Notes under the pieces: generated by a model
What the model was told of the DNA's origin: nothing
Databases searched by the model: none
What the model saw: only the letters and a program-made list of their open reading frames with translations
Position numbers and translations under genes: made by a program
From: Odobenus rosmarus divergens
Lineage: Eukaryota > Chordata > Mammalia > Carnivora > Odobenidae
Assembly (NCBI RefSeq): GCF_000321225.1
Contig: NW_004452115.1
Coordinates: 142,115 to 206,114 of the forward strand
Length of the DNA stretch: 64,000 bases
Direction: 5' to 3'
Part shown: positions 11,091-22,345 of the stretch, in pieces
How the letters are laid out: every line of letters starts with the position of its first letter
Numbering within the stretch: position 1 is the first letter of the stretch

Positions 11091-11850
11091 AACCAGATGT
11101 AGTGACCAGTCATGCTTAATCATTGACTATAACCTGGTTTGAGGGTGGCCTTGGTATGCGTGCTTCAAGGAATCTGGAGGTGTGGCAACTGGAAATTGGT
11201 AACTCTCCTACTCATAGAACCTTATGATGTTCTCCCGATGAATCTGCCACTAGTTGTGGAAAATGAAGATAGGGCAGTTTGATCAGATTGTTTTTAGTCG
11301 TTGCATAAATCAAGAGAACATCATCTGAGGGTCTGATGGTAATACAGGGAGATGGTTTTCAGAAAATAATTCTTATCCAAAGGGAATAAAGCTACACTGT
11401 AATCAAGTAGGCCCAGTGAAAGATACTAGAAGAATCCTTCTGGAATCATAACCTGCTATGTCACTTAACCACTGTTTATCATCCCCTTACAACTAGCTGT
11501 GGATATTCGGCTTCCTATTCTGGCAATTTATAATGCCCATTCACAGGGAATAGAGTTAACATTGCATCCTTTTCTCTCAGGAACGTTGCTTGAGAAACAA
11601 AGTTTTTTTCAATACGTAGCTCAGTTTGCTGAGGATTGATCATCTGGACATGGTGGCTGACAGCAGAGCTCCTGAGATTAGCTTGCATATCATGAAGCCA
11701 GACTACCTCTTTGTCTGGTATCATCACATTCCCAGGAAGAGAAAACTTATGGATCTTGATCTATTTCTAATCAAAGACATCAAGAGAAAAGTCTCTTCTG
11801 GCATCAGTTAAGGTTCTAGGCAGTGAAATGAATGGAAGAGATCAAAACAT
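11090..11850 (+). repeat. Extra C-like module in round I
   Basis: From 11100 the sequence follows module C rather than E. Shared phrases are accagtcatgcttaatcat (11107; compare 15488 and 31220), gtggccttggtatg (11146; 15528), gtctgccact-type, aacattgcatcctt (11559; 15933) and aaagacatcaagagaaaa (11773). Round I therefore holds a C-like block directly after D, then continues into G and a second D. The layout is rearranged relative to the other rounds. Confidence 0.6.
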
Positions 11851-11854
11851 AGAA

Positions 11855-11919
11855 GTAAGAATTGCCAGAATGTAAGAATTGCCAGAATGTAAGAATTGCC
11901 AGAATGTAAGAATTGCCGG
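11855..11919. repeat. Minisatellite, 17-bp unit, about 3.8 copies
   Basis: The unit GTAAGAATTGCCAGAAT occurs at 11855-11871, 11872-11888 and 11889-11905 without a difference, then as a partial 11906-11919 ending in ccgg. The matching points of the other C modules (near 16190 and 31940) show no such expansion, so it arose in this copy only. Confidence 0.9.
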
Positions 11920-12109
11920 ACTGCATCATTGGTAATTGGTACAACCCTAACAGTTTCCTTAGCCTGTGGGTAAGAACTACCATCATGGAGATGACAAAAT
12001 GGGAAATTCCCAAACTTGCCCTTTAATGGCCAAGATAGAAACTCCAATATTGCTTCCTGGAAAGAATTAGCCCTAATTTTCAGGACTTATTGCTAACTTA
12101 AGAAGAAAA

Positions 12110-12260
12110 TGCTATCAGTGGGTGCCTACTCTGTGTCAGACACCATAAGTCCTGGGTGATATGGAGTGAATGTAAGAAAAATATCCCTGCCATCAAGGTT
12201 AATTCAGTGTAGACTGAACACAAGTATGCTCTCTAGTCCTTCAGAAAAGTGCTCACACTA
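12110..12260 (+). repeat. Possible old MIR/L2-type fragment
   Basis: The phrase tgcctactctgtgtcagaca, then cctgccatcaaggtt, resembles the ancient tRNA- or L2-derived consensus (a 'tactatgtgccaggcac...ccctgccctca' pattern). It is too decayed to assign. Confidence 0.35.
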
Positions 12261-12289
12261 CATTGGGATAAAAGGGAGTCAGACGTGCA

Positions 12290-12950
12290 GGTGTGCTAGC
12301 ATCCAACTTTAAATTGGGAGGTCAGGGTTGAATTCCCTGAAGGGACTCTGACCTGAGACTAAGAAGGAATAAGCAGGTAGTTCTCTAGAGGAGACAGACA
12401 TGAGTAAGTTTCTGCTGGTGTCTTCCTGACCAGAAAGCAGGACAGCTCCCAACTCTTCCCAGAAGACGAGAGGTTGAAGTTGATCAGTTTTTGTTACCTA
12501 TGAAGAATGGTTGCCATGGGTGTTTAGTCTTCTGTACAACATAGAAACAGCTGATATCTTAGGAGTTTGGAATAGTCACTTTCTGACCCAAGTTTTCTAG
12601 TTCTCTGCTTTACTAGGCAAAATGAGTGTTACCATCCATCTGAGCTATCCAGCTACTCTGAGGCTGGTGCTGGAGGGAACAAGCTACCAGATGGTTCCAC
12701 TGGCCATTTACTCAAGTAGATGATCTTTTCAGGTTCCTACTTGAGGCTGGCTAGCAAACACTTTTTTACTTCATTGTTTTATTAGGCAAATTAAAAAAAA
12801 TGGAAACAATTATTGACTCTATCAAGTGTTTTTCTTTTCTCTGGGTGACATTTCTGAGGACCTTCATCTGAGGCAGAACCTAGCCTTTCTCCTTCACTTT
12901 ACCATAGTTGATGTTCTTTGCAACATTTGAGAGGACACACTTTTACAGGC
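12290..12950 (+). repeat. Array module G, copy 1
   Basis: Aligns with 22930-23420. Shared landmarks are tcagggttgaa/tcagggtttaa, ggaatagtcactttctgacc (12568; compare 23216), tgctttactag-caaaatga (12606; 23253) and gctggtgc-gagggaacaagctac (12664; 23311). Module G is seen in rounds I and II only. From 12780 to 12950 I see no further similarity. Confidence 0.65.
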
Positions 12951-13620
12951 AAGGTAGGGATTGTAAAATCAGACAATCCCATTCTTATTCTATAATGTAC
13001 AGGCTATCTGAGGGCCACAATTTAGAGTTCTACCTCCTGTATTTTTTTTTTTAAGATGTTTATCTGCACTTCAGTCTACCCTTTAAAAGGGCCAAGTTAG
13101 CATGAAAGGCTGGGAAGGCCTGTAAGAACTGATGGAAGCAGAGGATTACCTGGTAATTGTTAAATACTTAACTAGAAAATGCTTTACCATGTCCACAAGA
13201 AACAATATATTACTGTAGGAAACTAGAACATCTTTTTCTTACTACTGACATTTGTTTACATTAAACTGGGCTCTGTTAGACTGAGAGGCCAATATGGAAT
13301 TCAACGTGCAAAGATTGTACTGGGGTAAACTCTTGCATAAAAGGGAGAAAGGAAAGCCAGGAAAGGATGGGAGAGCCATCATTCTGTGATACCAGTGTGA
13401 CCCCAGTACAGATGAATGAGAACTTTGGGTGGAAGCAACCAAAACAACACAACTTAAGATTTGGTAAAGCTGTTTGAGTGCCTGAACAGCCAAAGGAGGG
13501 GTCCCTTGTCTCTGAGAGAAACACCTGCTTTAATACCCCAGCCACGTTGTCACTGGGGAGCTGTGCTTGGTAGGCATGGCCTCAGTGCAAATATAGAGCT
13601 GAAATTAAAAATGTTTGGAT
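12950..13620 (-). repeat. Array modules preD (second half) and D, second copy in round I
   Basis: 12955-13270 aligns with the later part of preD at 21040-21360: gggattgtaaa, atttatctg-a-ttcagtctacc, gaaaatg-t-aaaacatg-type phrases. From about 13280 the D LTR-like motif follows: ccaatatggaattcaacgtg, then ctgggg-aaactcttgcat, gaccccagtacag, ggtcccttgtctc and gttgtcactggggagc. Confidence 0.65.
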
Positions 13621-14160
13621 TTAGTCCATTCTCTGCCTGAAGGTCTGTGTGGTCCAAGATCCTGGATCCCATAATTCCATTACTGAAGATCAGAAGAAGG
13701 TTCACAAAACAAACCTTAAGATCTTTTAGAAAGTCCTAATCATCAAAACCTGGGACCTGGAGAAATGAGTTGGTTCATTGCCATAGACTCCAGATAATTT
13801 ACCCACTTTTTACCCTTAAGCAGCTTAACCTATGGCTGTTGATCAGCCTCTCTTAAGTAGCATACCAGCATTGTCTGCCCTATAGGCAGACCTATTTCTG
13901 TACTATTCTGACTCCTATCACTGAGTTAAAGCATTTGTAGAAAAAATAGCCCCTGAATGCCTTTGGGGGCTGTTTGAAAGTGACAGTGTCTTTGGGCATG
14001 ATAGGAAGTCCCTTAATTCTTTCACCTCCCATATCCGTGAGGCTCTGATGTGATGACACAGAAGCCCTGAGGAATGGAGGTCAACTGTCTGGTCTTGACC
14101 CACAGATCCAGGTAAAAGCTTATCCTCCCAGATAACCTTCACGATGTTACCCACAAAGTT
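13620..14160 (+). repeat. Array module E, copy 1
   Basis: Aligns with 21725-22330 and 29355-29970. Shared phrases are gaaggtctgtgt-gtccaaga (13639; 21750), gacctggagaaa-gagttgg (13755), cttaagcagcttaa-ctatg (13814), cagacctatttc (13883; 29650) and agaagccctgaggaat (14061; 29829). Confidence 0.7.
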
Positions 14161-14189
14161 AGAAAGTCAACATCCCTAAGATTAGAGTA

Positions 14190-15190
14190 CTGCATTGGTT
14201 GAAGTCTTCCAAGAAGCAGGCACCAAGATCTTATTGACTGGGGGGAAAATAGCTAAAATGTAAGAAAGGGGGAGAGTGAGAGACTCTTCAGAATAGAACG
14301 TGGGTCTGACACCTGAAACAAAGGAATGATTGGGAAAGAGGAGTCTTAGACTACAGTGTATTTCTGAGAAATGTGCAATGGTCTGTGAGAGCCCAGGCCC
14401 AAAGACTGTTCTTGAAGGATCTTGCATCACACAGGAGTGTTCAATCTTCTATAACTGCTGTGCTATCATTAGCTGGAAGCATCCCAGGAAGAATGTGGCC
14501 ATAGTGGATGCTGCAGTTGATTTGAAAAGTCAGCAGCTGGAGGATGTCCCCACTAGCTGATCTTGTACACGTTTCTCTTGAAGGGAAATCTGAGCAGCAC
14601 ATCTCCATGGCACCAGGGTTATTTCTTAAATGTAGAAAATCTGAGGTGTGTTTTTGAGAGACAATTCCTCATCAGTTGCCTTGATTTTAGGAAAGTATGA
14701 AGGGCTGAAATCTTAGGTCCCACCCAAATTCCTCCATTCAGTGTTTCAGGGCCTCATGTTTTCCAGACAGAACTCTGATCTTATTGGAATAGATTGGCTT
14801 TAGTTGAGCATGCAGTATCTCCATTCCCAGCTTGCTCCTCATCCTCTTTTGTAGGAAATAAGGGCCTCCACATAAGCTACTAGAGATGCCATCTGGCTCA
14901 CGCTTAACCACTACATGATTGTGTCCAGAATACTGATTTTTTTTTAATTGATTTTTGTGCTTAGGACCAGCTAGGGACCTCTGCAGTCCTGGCTATTGTT
15001 GCCCTATAATTTTTAATACTAGAATCTTTGCATTGCTATTAGAATTCTTCTCTATAGGGACATTTCCCCATAACTTGTGAAGTCTTTAGAACTTGGGCAA
15101 CTGCTATATGCCTGGGACTTCCTGCATGACCTACATTCCATTAAATCATTGAATATTAAACTCCCTGATCTTTTGGACCACTTCCATTAC
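14190..15190 (-). repeat. Array module F, copy 1 (antisense LTR-like)
   Basis: Opens with gtcttccaagaagcaggcac (14203) and a gggggaaaat stretch, then tctgacacctgaaac (14303), cttgcatcacacagga (14418), gcagcagctggaggatgtcc-type (14529) and cttgaagggaaatctgagcag (14577). Copies are at 22350, 27155 and 30000. The sequence looks like an LTR read on its antisense strand. Later landmarks include gaccagcta-g-gacctctgc (14963), shared with 27911 and 30714. Confidence 0.7.
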
Positions 15191-15194
15191 TGTG

Positions 15195-16215
15195 TTTATC
15201 CAGGTCTTCTAAGAAGCAAGCATCAAGATGGAATTAGACACTTAAATACTTTGAGGAAAATGCCTGTAGAGAATGAAAAGACTGAGCAGGAATGGGGTTC
15301 AAAACTGGTCTGATACCTGTGGAGAAGGGATGGAAAGAGGGTGTTGAGAGTGGGGGAAGTGCTGTGTAGCATGAGACTATTTTCAAGACAGCTCTGTGAA
15401 AGTCTCAGCCAGGACATCCTAGATTTCTAGGGAAGAACTACACATGGGAGTTTCTTATACTAAACAAGAAAGGCCCATATTGAATAACCAGTCACGCTTA
15501 ATCATGGACAATGAGCTGCCTGGGGAGTGTGGCCTTGGTATGAAAGCCTCGGGGAATTTGAAGGTGTGGCCACTGAGGCTATAACTATCCTTACAGTACC
15601 TTCTCTTAAGAGTCTGCCACTACAGTTAGGTATTCCTATGACTTCAGCCATGAAAAATGAATTAGGACAGTCACTATTCTCAACTAGCTACTGGATAAAT
15701 TAAATCGTTTGAGTGCCTGATCAAATCCAAGAAGACTGTTCAAAAAAACCACTAAAACTTGTACCTTAAGGGAATTGAGCCTCAAGTAGCCTCAGTTAGA
15801 CTAGAAGAACCAGAATTCTTAAATCAAGACCTACCACAATATTAACTAATGCTGATCATGTTCCATAATTAGACATGGATATCTGACTTTCTACTCTAAG
15901 AACTTATAACCTCTATCTTCATGGAATGAGAATAACATTGCATCCTTGCCTTTCTGGAATACTCCTGCAAAGATAAAGCATTCCAGTGCAGTAATGCAGT
16001 CGGTCTTTATCTAGACATGTCAGAAACAGGGTTGTCAGCCACCATCAGCTCACATCACAAACCCAGACTACATCTTACTATCCTTGCACTCCTGAGAGAA
16101 TGGAGTTTACAGATATTGAGGTAAATTTCTGATTAAAGTATCAGCAGAAAAGCTTTCATCCAGTACCGGATTCTAGGTGGTTTGGCGAATGAAAAATGAA
16201 ATAGGCATAGGGATG
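15195..16215 (-). repeat. Array module C, copy 1 (antisense LTR-like start)
   Basis: Opens with ggtcttctaagaagcaagca (15202), nearly the same as the F opening, then gagcaggaatggggttc (15285). Copies start at 28141 and 30957. Later phrases are gtctcagccaggacatc (15401; 31130), accagtcacgcttaatcat (15489), gtctgccactacagt (15611) and aacattgcatccttg (15933). The total length of about 1 kb equals the F-to-C spacing seen in other rounds. Confidence 0.7.
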
Positions 16216-17100
16216 CTAGAGTGCAGAGCTATAAAACCTGGGTGACTATTCTAAGAAATGCCCAGTGTACACAGTTGACCAAAGCACTAGAGAATTCACT
16301 GTCAAAAAGGAAATAGAATCATTGAGAAACTCTGCCAGCTGTTCTCCATATGCCCGGGCTCATAAGGGCTGACATTACAAATCTATACCTTGTGGTAGAA
16401 GTGAGGTTACCACCATCAACGGTAAAAACTAGGTGGCATTGCCAATCATCACAAGGAACGATGGACAACTGAGACAAGGTCAACAAGGCTGACTCAGAGT
16501 TAAGAAAAAGGCCCGTAGAACAAGGCATTCCTAAGGATGAGATAGGTGAATAGATAGGCTAATGGATATAGCTCAACATCCACAACCAGAAGAAAGGGCA
16601 GTCGTGATCTTCTACCAAGTTGCCTGATGTGAGCCTCTTCAGACCTAGAAATAGGAACTAAAACAAGATCCTTTGGAAGAAGGACCCTGTAACACCATGG
16701 CAAGTATAAATGGTTGGTTGATTTCCCATTTCTTTCTCGAAGGGCCCAATCCTATGAACTTGGGCCACCAAAGCTGGTGTTTCTTTCCCCAAACATTTCA
16801 TGACTAAGACACATGTCCCACAAAAACACTGTTATCTAGAGATACATAGAGTAATCATGTTCCCTATTAGAGAAGTTACATGTTTGGCCAGATAGAGTCC
16901 TGGCCCAGTCTGTCCACAGACAAACACGATGGCCATTTCCCTGGTACCTGACTACCTAAATGGAATAAAAATGCTTGGTTGTTGGCACACTTCTAACACT
17001 ATTTTCTTAGTCATTCCTACTTTGGAACTTAAAACATTTTGTGAGGAATATGTTGACATTCAGGTACAAGTAAGAACGAAAGGGTATACGTCAGGCATTT
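16215..17100 (+). repeat. Array module B, copy 1
   Basis: Aligns with 31935-32850. Shared phrases are gctgacattacaaatct (16369; 32121), gagacaaggtcaa (16472; 32238), cctagaaatagga-type (16645), acaccatggcaa (16691; 32474), tttc-ccccaaac-ttcatga (16784; 32564) and aaaatgcttggt (16968; 32744). The end of the module (gaacttaaaac-tt-tgtgag, 17019) is also present at 25990, ahead of the third A module. Confidence 0.65.
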
Positions 17101-17158
17101 AGGGTTATCATGAGTAGAACTTTTTACCCTTGAGGTTCCATTTTGGAATATTTCATAG

Positions 17159-17175
17159 GAACTAGAATTAATTCT
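17159..17175. repeat. Target-site duplication, left copy (L1)
   Basis: GAACTAGAATTAATTCT here, repeated as GAACTAGAATTACTTCT at 18447-18463, with one mismatch. Confidence 0.88.
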
Positions 17176-18446
17176 TTTTTTAATTTTATTATGTTAGTCA
17201 CCATACAGTACATCATTAGATTTTGATGTGGTAATCCACGATCCATTGTTTTTGTATAACACCCGGTGCTCCATGCAGTACGTGCCCTCCTTAATACCCA
17301 TCACCGGGCTAAACAATCCCCCCTCCCCCCTCCCCTCTAAAACCCTGTTTGTTTCTCAGAGTCCATAGTCTCTCCTGGTTCATCTCTCCCTCCAATTCCC
17401 CCCCCATCATTTTTCCCTTCCTTCTCCTAATGTCCTCCATTCTATTCCTTATGTTCCACAAATAAGTGAAACCATATGATAACTGACTTTCTCTGCTTGA
17501 CTTATTTCACTTAGCATAATCTCCTCCAGTCCCATCCATGTTGATGTAAAAGTTGGGTATTCATCCTTTCTGATGGCTGAGTAATATTCCATTGTATATA
17601 TGGACCACATCTTCTTTATCCATTCATCTGTTGAAGGGCATCTCAGCTCTTTCCGCAGTTGGGCTATTGCAGACATTGCTGCTATGAACATTGGGGTGCA
17701 TATGGCCCTTCTTTTCACTACATCTGTGTCTTTGGGGTAAATACCCAGGAGTGCAATTGCTGGGTCATAGGGTAGCTCTATTTTTAAATTTTTGAGGCAC
17801 CTCCGCACTGTTTTCCAAAGTGGCTGTACCAACTTGCATTCCCACCAACAGTGGAAGAGGGTTCCCCTTTCTCCACAACCTCTCCAACATTTGTTGTTTC
17901 TTGCCCTGTCCATTTTTGCCATTCTAACTGGTGTAAGCTGGTATCTCAATGTGGTTTTGATTTGAATTTCCCTGATGACTAATGATGATGAACATTTTTT
18001 CACGTGTCTGTTAGCCATTTGTATGTCTTCAGAGAAGTGTCTTTTCATGTCTTCTGCCCACTTTTTGACTTGATTATTTGTTTTTTGGGTGTTGAGTTTG
18101 AGAAGTTCTTTATAGATCTTGGATACCAGCCCTTTATCTGTAGTGTCATTTGTGTCATTTGCAAATATCTTCTCCCATTCTGTGGGTTGCCTCTTTGTTT
18201 TGTTGACTGTTTCTAACACCATTCACAAAGATAAACTCAAAGTGGATGAAAGACCTCAATGTGAGACAGGAATCCATCAAAATCCTAGAGGAGAACATAG
18301 GCAGTAACCTCTTTGACATCGCCCACAGCAACTTCTTTCAAGATACATCTCCAAACGCTAGTGAAACAAAAGTAAAAATGAACTTTTGGGACTTCATCAA
18401 GATAAAAAGCTTCTGCACAGCAAAGGAAACAGTCAACAAAACAAAA
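17176..18446 (-). mobile_element. 5'-inverted (twin-primed) L1 insertion
   Basis: From 17176 to 18213 the minus strand carries the 3' part of a carnivore L1: a short poly-A tail (poly-T here), the 3' UTR with its polypurine tract (17318-17335), and the ORF2 C-terminus. A minus-strand frame of 257 codons (17449-18222) is open to the normal ORF2 stop and includes [30 protein letters not shown] and YTMEYYSAI. From 18214 to 18446 the next upstream part of ORF2 appears in the opposite (plus) orientation. About 20 bases (gaaacagtcaacaaaacaaa type) are present in both parts. A 17-bp target-site duplication with one mismatch flanks it (17159-17175 and 18447-18463). The long open frame suggests a fairly young insertion. 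It cannot be active: the 5' end is missing and rearranged. Confidence 0.92.
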
Positions 18447-18463
18447 GAACTAGAATTACTTCT
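18447..18463. repeat. Target-site duplication, right copy (L1)
   Basis: Right partner of 17159-17175. The array module A sequence resumes directly after it. Confidence 0.88.
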
Positions 18464-20399
18464 AAAACTAAATAGCTATCTACAAAACCATTCATTTTAT
18501 GCTTTAAAAAGGTTGATGGTACTCTAAGGTAGAACATTATATGTAGTCTGTTAGAAGTTAATCAGGCTATATTTTAATCCTAGAAACTAAAAATTATGGT
18601 ATTAATAAAGGTTTATATAAAGGAACACAAAGATGATCCTATCTGGTGATCTATCCCCATGGCTTTGAAGCCTACAGCCCTCCAAAGTTCTGAGAAATAA
18701 AAGCATCTAGGGTGCCCTTTAGGAAAAGACCTGGACTGAGGTTGGGGTTTGGATCTGGACTCAAATTCATTAGTCCTTTGTTTTGCTTCTTTCAGTTGAA
18801 GTGGTAATCTGCATGGTGGGAGATGTCCTAGGTCCATTCAGATCCATTAGGTTTGAAAGTTGAGATTGTGGCAGGCTGCAGTATATCCTAGTTGGATTGG
18901 AAGCACAAGGTCCCGGGGAGGATGATGGAACCTCAATGGGACCACAGTTGTATTATGCTAGAGAGACAACCCTAGAGGAACCATAGGGACTTTAGGTAGT
19001 GATTGGGAAATCTAAATATGATTCCATGGAAGATTGCTTAGCTGATACATAATAGCAGTTAATTTACTCTCCTGTATCTTCAAACTTACAGTTGGGAATG
19101 TTAACAACTGGAACACCATCTAATGCCAGCTGCCAGAAGTGATGATCTCATTGCCTTTCACTTCTTGCCCCACTCTTCTGAGTAATATAGCACCTTGGAT
19201 TCCATAGGAAGCCAAATGAAATGTTCAATATGCAAGAAATTAAGAAGGTACACTCTTGGACTCTATCTGTAAAAGAATGTAGAAGGAAGCAAAAGACGGG
19301 GAGAATTTGTGGTGCATTGTACTCCAAAAGTGCCTCAACCACCAACAAGGGAAGCTGTAGGGCTAACATGGTTTCTCAGGCTATCCTGCTTGGACTTACA
19401 TGGCCAGAACTTCATCTTCGTATATGGGTTGATCACTGGATGTGGGTCAACCTTCGAAGAGAGATGACCTTTGGCCTGAGGTAGCTCTCTGGAACCGAAG
19501 TCATTCATGAAGGGGCTGAAACACGAAGGCTGTCTGTTTATACCCGGGAGCAAGAAGCCCGTTCCTGAAGGGGTCCTTCGCAGCACATGGGTGCCCACCA
19601 CATAGTGACACAGTAGGGCCTTCAGGGGAAGAAATAGTACTACCAGGTTATGGTGAAACCTTTGTCGAGAGGAGAAAAATCCACAAATTAAGTAAACAGA
19701 AGCAGGAAAAGGAAATGGGAATATCACATTAGTGAAGCCTTTATAATTTAGCTGGCACTTAAGAAACTGGCAGTTCATTCTAACCTGGATTAACACCGTA
19801 TCCACCTACAACACATGGTAGAATTTTGCTTTGTGTTTTCTTTGTAGGCCCCTTGTGTTCTAATCCTTAAAAGCTAGAGCTTCCCATTCTGTGACTTATC
19901 CCAGATGGTCCCAATGCCTGAGGATGGTCTTCCTGCCAGGTCTGGGCTCTTGGGGTCAGTGGTTTGCAGGTTTCAAGAACAGACCAAGCTGATACTGCTA
20001 CTGAAGCCAGAGAATTAATGTGAAAGAATGTATATTTCATATTACTGGACAGACTCGACTATGAGCCTGTTTATGCCTGTAATTCCAGTCCACAAAGGCA
20101 AAGGATCGCAGTTGATATTCTTTGTCTTACTTTGGGTTCTGCCCCAGAGCAGAATCCAGAGACCAGAATTTAGTTGCTGATAGTATGAAGCAAGGGAAGA
20201 AGTAGGCACTATGGAAGGAAGGCGCTCCTATGTAGAGGTACATGTTGAGACCCCAACACCGTTCACCTTTCCTTTTGTTCTCCCCTTACCTGAGCTTCAG
20301 AGTTGATAAACTGGGATTTCCAGGAGTATCTGTGGGGCTTTGGCTGAGGTACCTCGACAAAACCACAAAAGCAAGCTGAAAGATGTCTCAGCAAGATCA

Positions 20400-21370
20400 C
20401 AAACAATCTTGTTTTACACGTCCTTCATTTGATCTGTTCAATAATTCAGATTAGTCTAACAGAAGGCTTTTATATTTGTCAGTAGATGCTCACTAATCCC
20501 AAGATGAATTCAAATACCATAGGTCCTTATTGCTTTATCCATACAAACTGACTAAAAGAATCAACCAAACTTTAGCTATTTTGAGGACTTAGAAGGTGGT
20601 AAACATCAGTATATATCAATAAGATGAATATGTGCCTTTGCTTTGAAGTCACTCTGCATTCTTAAAATGAGAAAGGCTGACAAGCTTGTGGTTTCATTAA
20701 AATATAAAATGGTGATGGGTATTAAGGAGGGCACATATTGCATGGAGCACTGGGTGTTATACACAATCATGGAACACTACATCAAAAACTAATGATGCGC
20801 TGTATGGTGACTAACATAACATAATAAAAAAAATATAAAATGTTTGGGAGGTTCCATATCCATCACTTTGATTTCAGATTAGCAGCTGGTAAGCCTGAAT
20901 CAGTATAGAACCAAGTATTGTGACAAGGACATTTGCCTCAAGCCTTTCCTAAGAGAATGGAGGTAATGTCTAGGAATTTATACTCTGATCCCAAGTATCC
21001 CTGATTCTATCCCACAACCAAGACGACATGCATCTGTACTCAATGAAGGGATTGTAAACCCAGATATCTAAATCCATTCTCGATTTCCGTAAGATACACA
21101 GGCCACTGTCTGGTGGCCCACAGTTGGGAGTTCCATCTCATAAAATATCTTAATTTTAGATATTTATCTGTATTTCAGTCTACCTTTTGACATAGGACCA
21201 AATTGGTTTGAAAGGAGGTAGGAAGGCATGTAGAACTAGAAGGGGGGAATACCTGGTATTTCCTTAAACTAAAAACCTTCATGAACTAGAAAATGGTAAA
21301 ACATGTCTCCCCAACAAACTGAATATATTCCTGTAGGACTCTAGAAACTGTTTTTCTTATTCACATTGAA
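20400..21370 (+). repeat. Array round II, module preD
   Basis: Aligns with 9945-10770 over its full length, apart from the L1 3' fragment at 20712-20829. The last third (ttcagtctacctttt, 21174; gaaggcatgtag, 21221) is also shared with 13050-13270. Confidence 0.7.
20712..20829 (+). mobile_element. 5'-truncated L1 3' end
   Basis: Typical carnivore L1 3' UTR text: gtgatgggtattaaggaggg, tgcatggagcactgggtgtt, catcaaaaactaatgatg, then ggtgactaacataacataat and a short A-tail. A 13-bp target-site duplication (AAAATATAAAATG) flanks it at 20699-20711 and 20830-20842. The paralogous preD copy at about 10248-10265 has the site uninterrupted. Confidence 0.92.
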
Positions 21371-21722
21371 TTGTTAGACTGGATTCTATAGTACTCAGAT
21401 GCCAAGATGCAATTAAACATGTAAAGATTTTGTTCAATAAAAAAATGCCTGCCTGGAGGTAAAAATGGAGGAAGCTTGGGAAGAATGGGCAAGCGACAGG
21501 TTTTGTGATGCATGACCCCAGTTAAGGGAAGTTTGGAAGCATCCAGGTCAGCCATGTAGTTTAAAGAAGGTTTAACACAGCTGTTGGCAAGTGCTTCAGT
21601 TGCCAAAGCGTCCCCTATCTCCCAGGTAAAGGTCTGCCTTATTACCTCGGCCAGGTTACTGGGCAGCAGCCCTCATGGGTATGGCTTCAGTGACAATGTA
21701 AAACAATTTCGAAGAGCAGCTG
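21370..21722 (-). repeat. Array round II, module D (antisense LTR-like)
   Basis: Shares the D path with 10771-11090 and 13290-13620: ccaagatgcaattaaacatg (21401), gattttgttcaataaa (21426), tgaccccagttaaggga (21511), cgtcccctatctcccag (21609), ggttactgggcagcagccct (21653). The last phrase continues into 29270-29300. Confidence 0.65.
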
Positions 21723-22345
21723 CTGGACCCTCAGTCCATTCCCTCCTTGAAGGTCTGTGTAGTCCAAGACCATGGATCTCACAACTCTGGGTATTCAAAA
21801 TAATAATAAAAACCTTCGCATGAACACCAAGTCCTGATTTATCCAAAGCTTTGGATCTAGGCAAAGGAGTTGGTTAGGAATGGTAGACTCTAGGCACAAA
21901 TCACCGACCTTTCACCCTTGAACAGCTTAATTTATGATTATGTATCAGCTTCTTTTAAGTAGAACACAGTGATCACCTTGAAGTTATTTGCCCTTCTATG
22001 GGAAGATCTATTTCCTATGTTTCTGCTTAAAGAACACTTCTGTCACTGAGTGAAAGCATGTGTAGGAAAAAAAAAAGTCCTCTGAATTTGTCTTTGGGGC
22101 CGTTTGAGAGCAACAGTCTCTGAACATGCTGGCATGACCTTTAATCAAATTTCACCTCCCAGGTCTGAGGCTTAGGGGCAATACACAGAAGCCCTGAAGA
22201 ATGAAATGTGGTTAAAGTGACTTGACTACAGTGTTTCCATGTCAAGTGGTCTGGGCTTGACAGAAGAACAAGGTAACAACATATCTTTCCAGAGGACTTT
22301 TAAACTTTGTGGGTAACTTGTGTCAAGTTTAACATAACAAGATTA
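21722..22345 (+). repeat. Array round II, module E
   Basis: Aligns with 13620-14160 and 29355-29970. Landmarks are tccttgaaggtctgtgtagt (21745), ggcaaaggagttggtt (21859), aacagcttaatttatga (21923), catgctggcatga (22127) and agaagccctgaagaatg (22188). Confidence 0.7.

Larger units (their letters stand above)
17100..20400 (+). repeat. Array round II, module A (interrupted by L1)
   Basis: Second A copy. Its first 60 bases (cccttgaggttccattttgg, 17128) are cut off from the remainder by the L1 insertion at 17176-18446, and the match resumes at 18464. From there it follows the first A module to gggctttggctgagg (20335). The other A copies are uninterrupted at this point, so the L1 came after the duplications. 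A 156-codon minus-strand frame (19335-19805) lies inside; it is not conserved in the other A copies and I take it as a chance frame. Confidence 0.7.

Noticed and set aside
11855..11919. CRISPR-like repeats
   Set aside because: Units are head-to-tail 17-mers without spacers, and the DNA is mammalian. It is a minisatellite.
17449..18222. 257-codon minus-strand open frame as a cellular gene
   Set aside because: Its residues are the L1 ORF2 C-terminus, and it lies in a flanked, rearranged L1 insertion.
19335..19805. 156-codon minus-strand frame in module A
   Set aside because: The frame is not kept in the paralogous A modules and shows no domain. It is likely chance.
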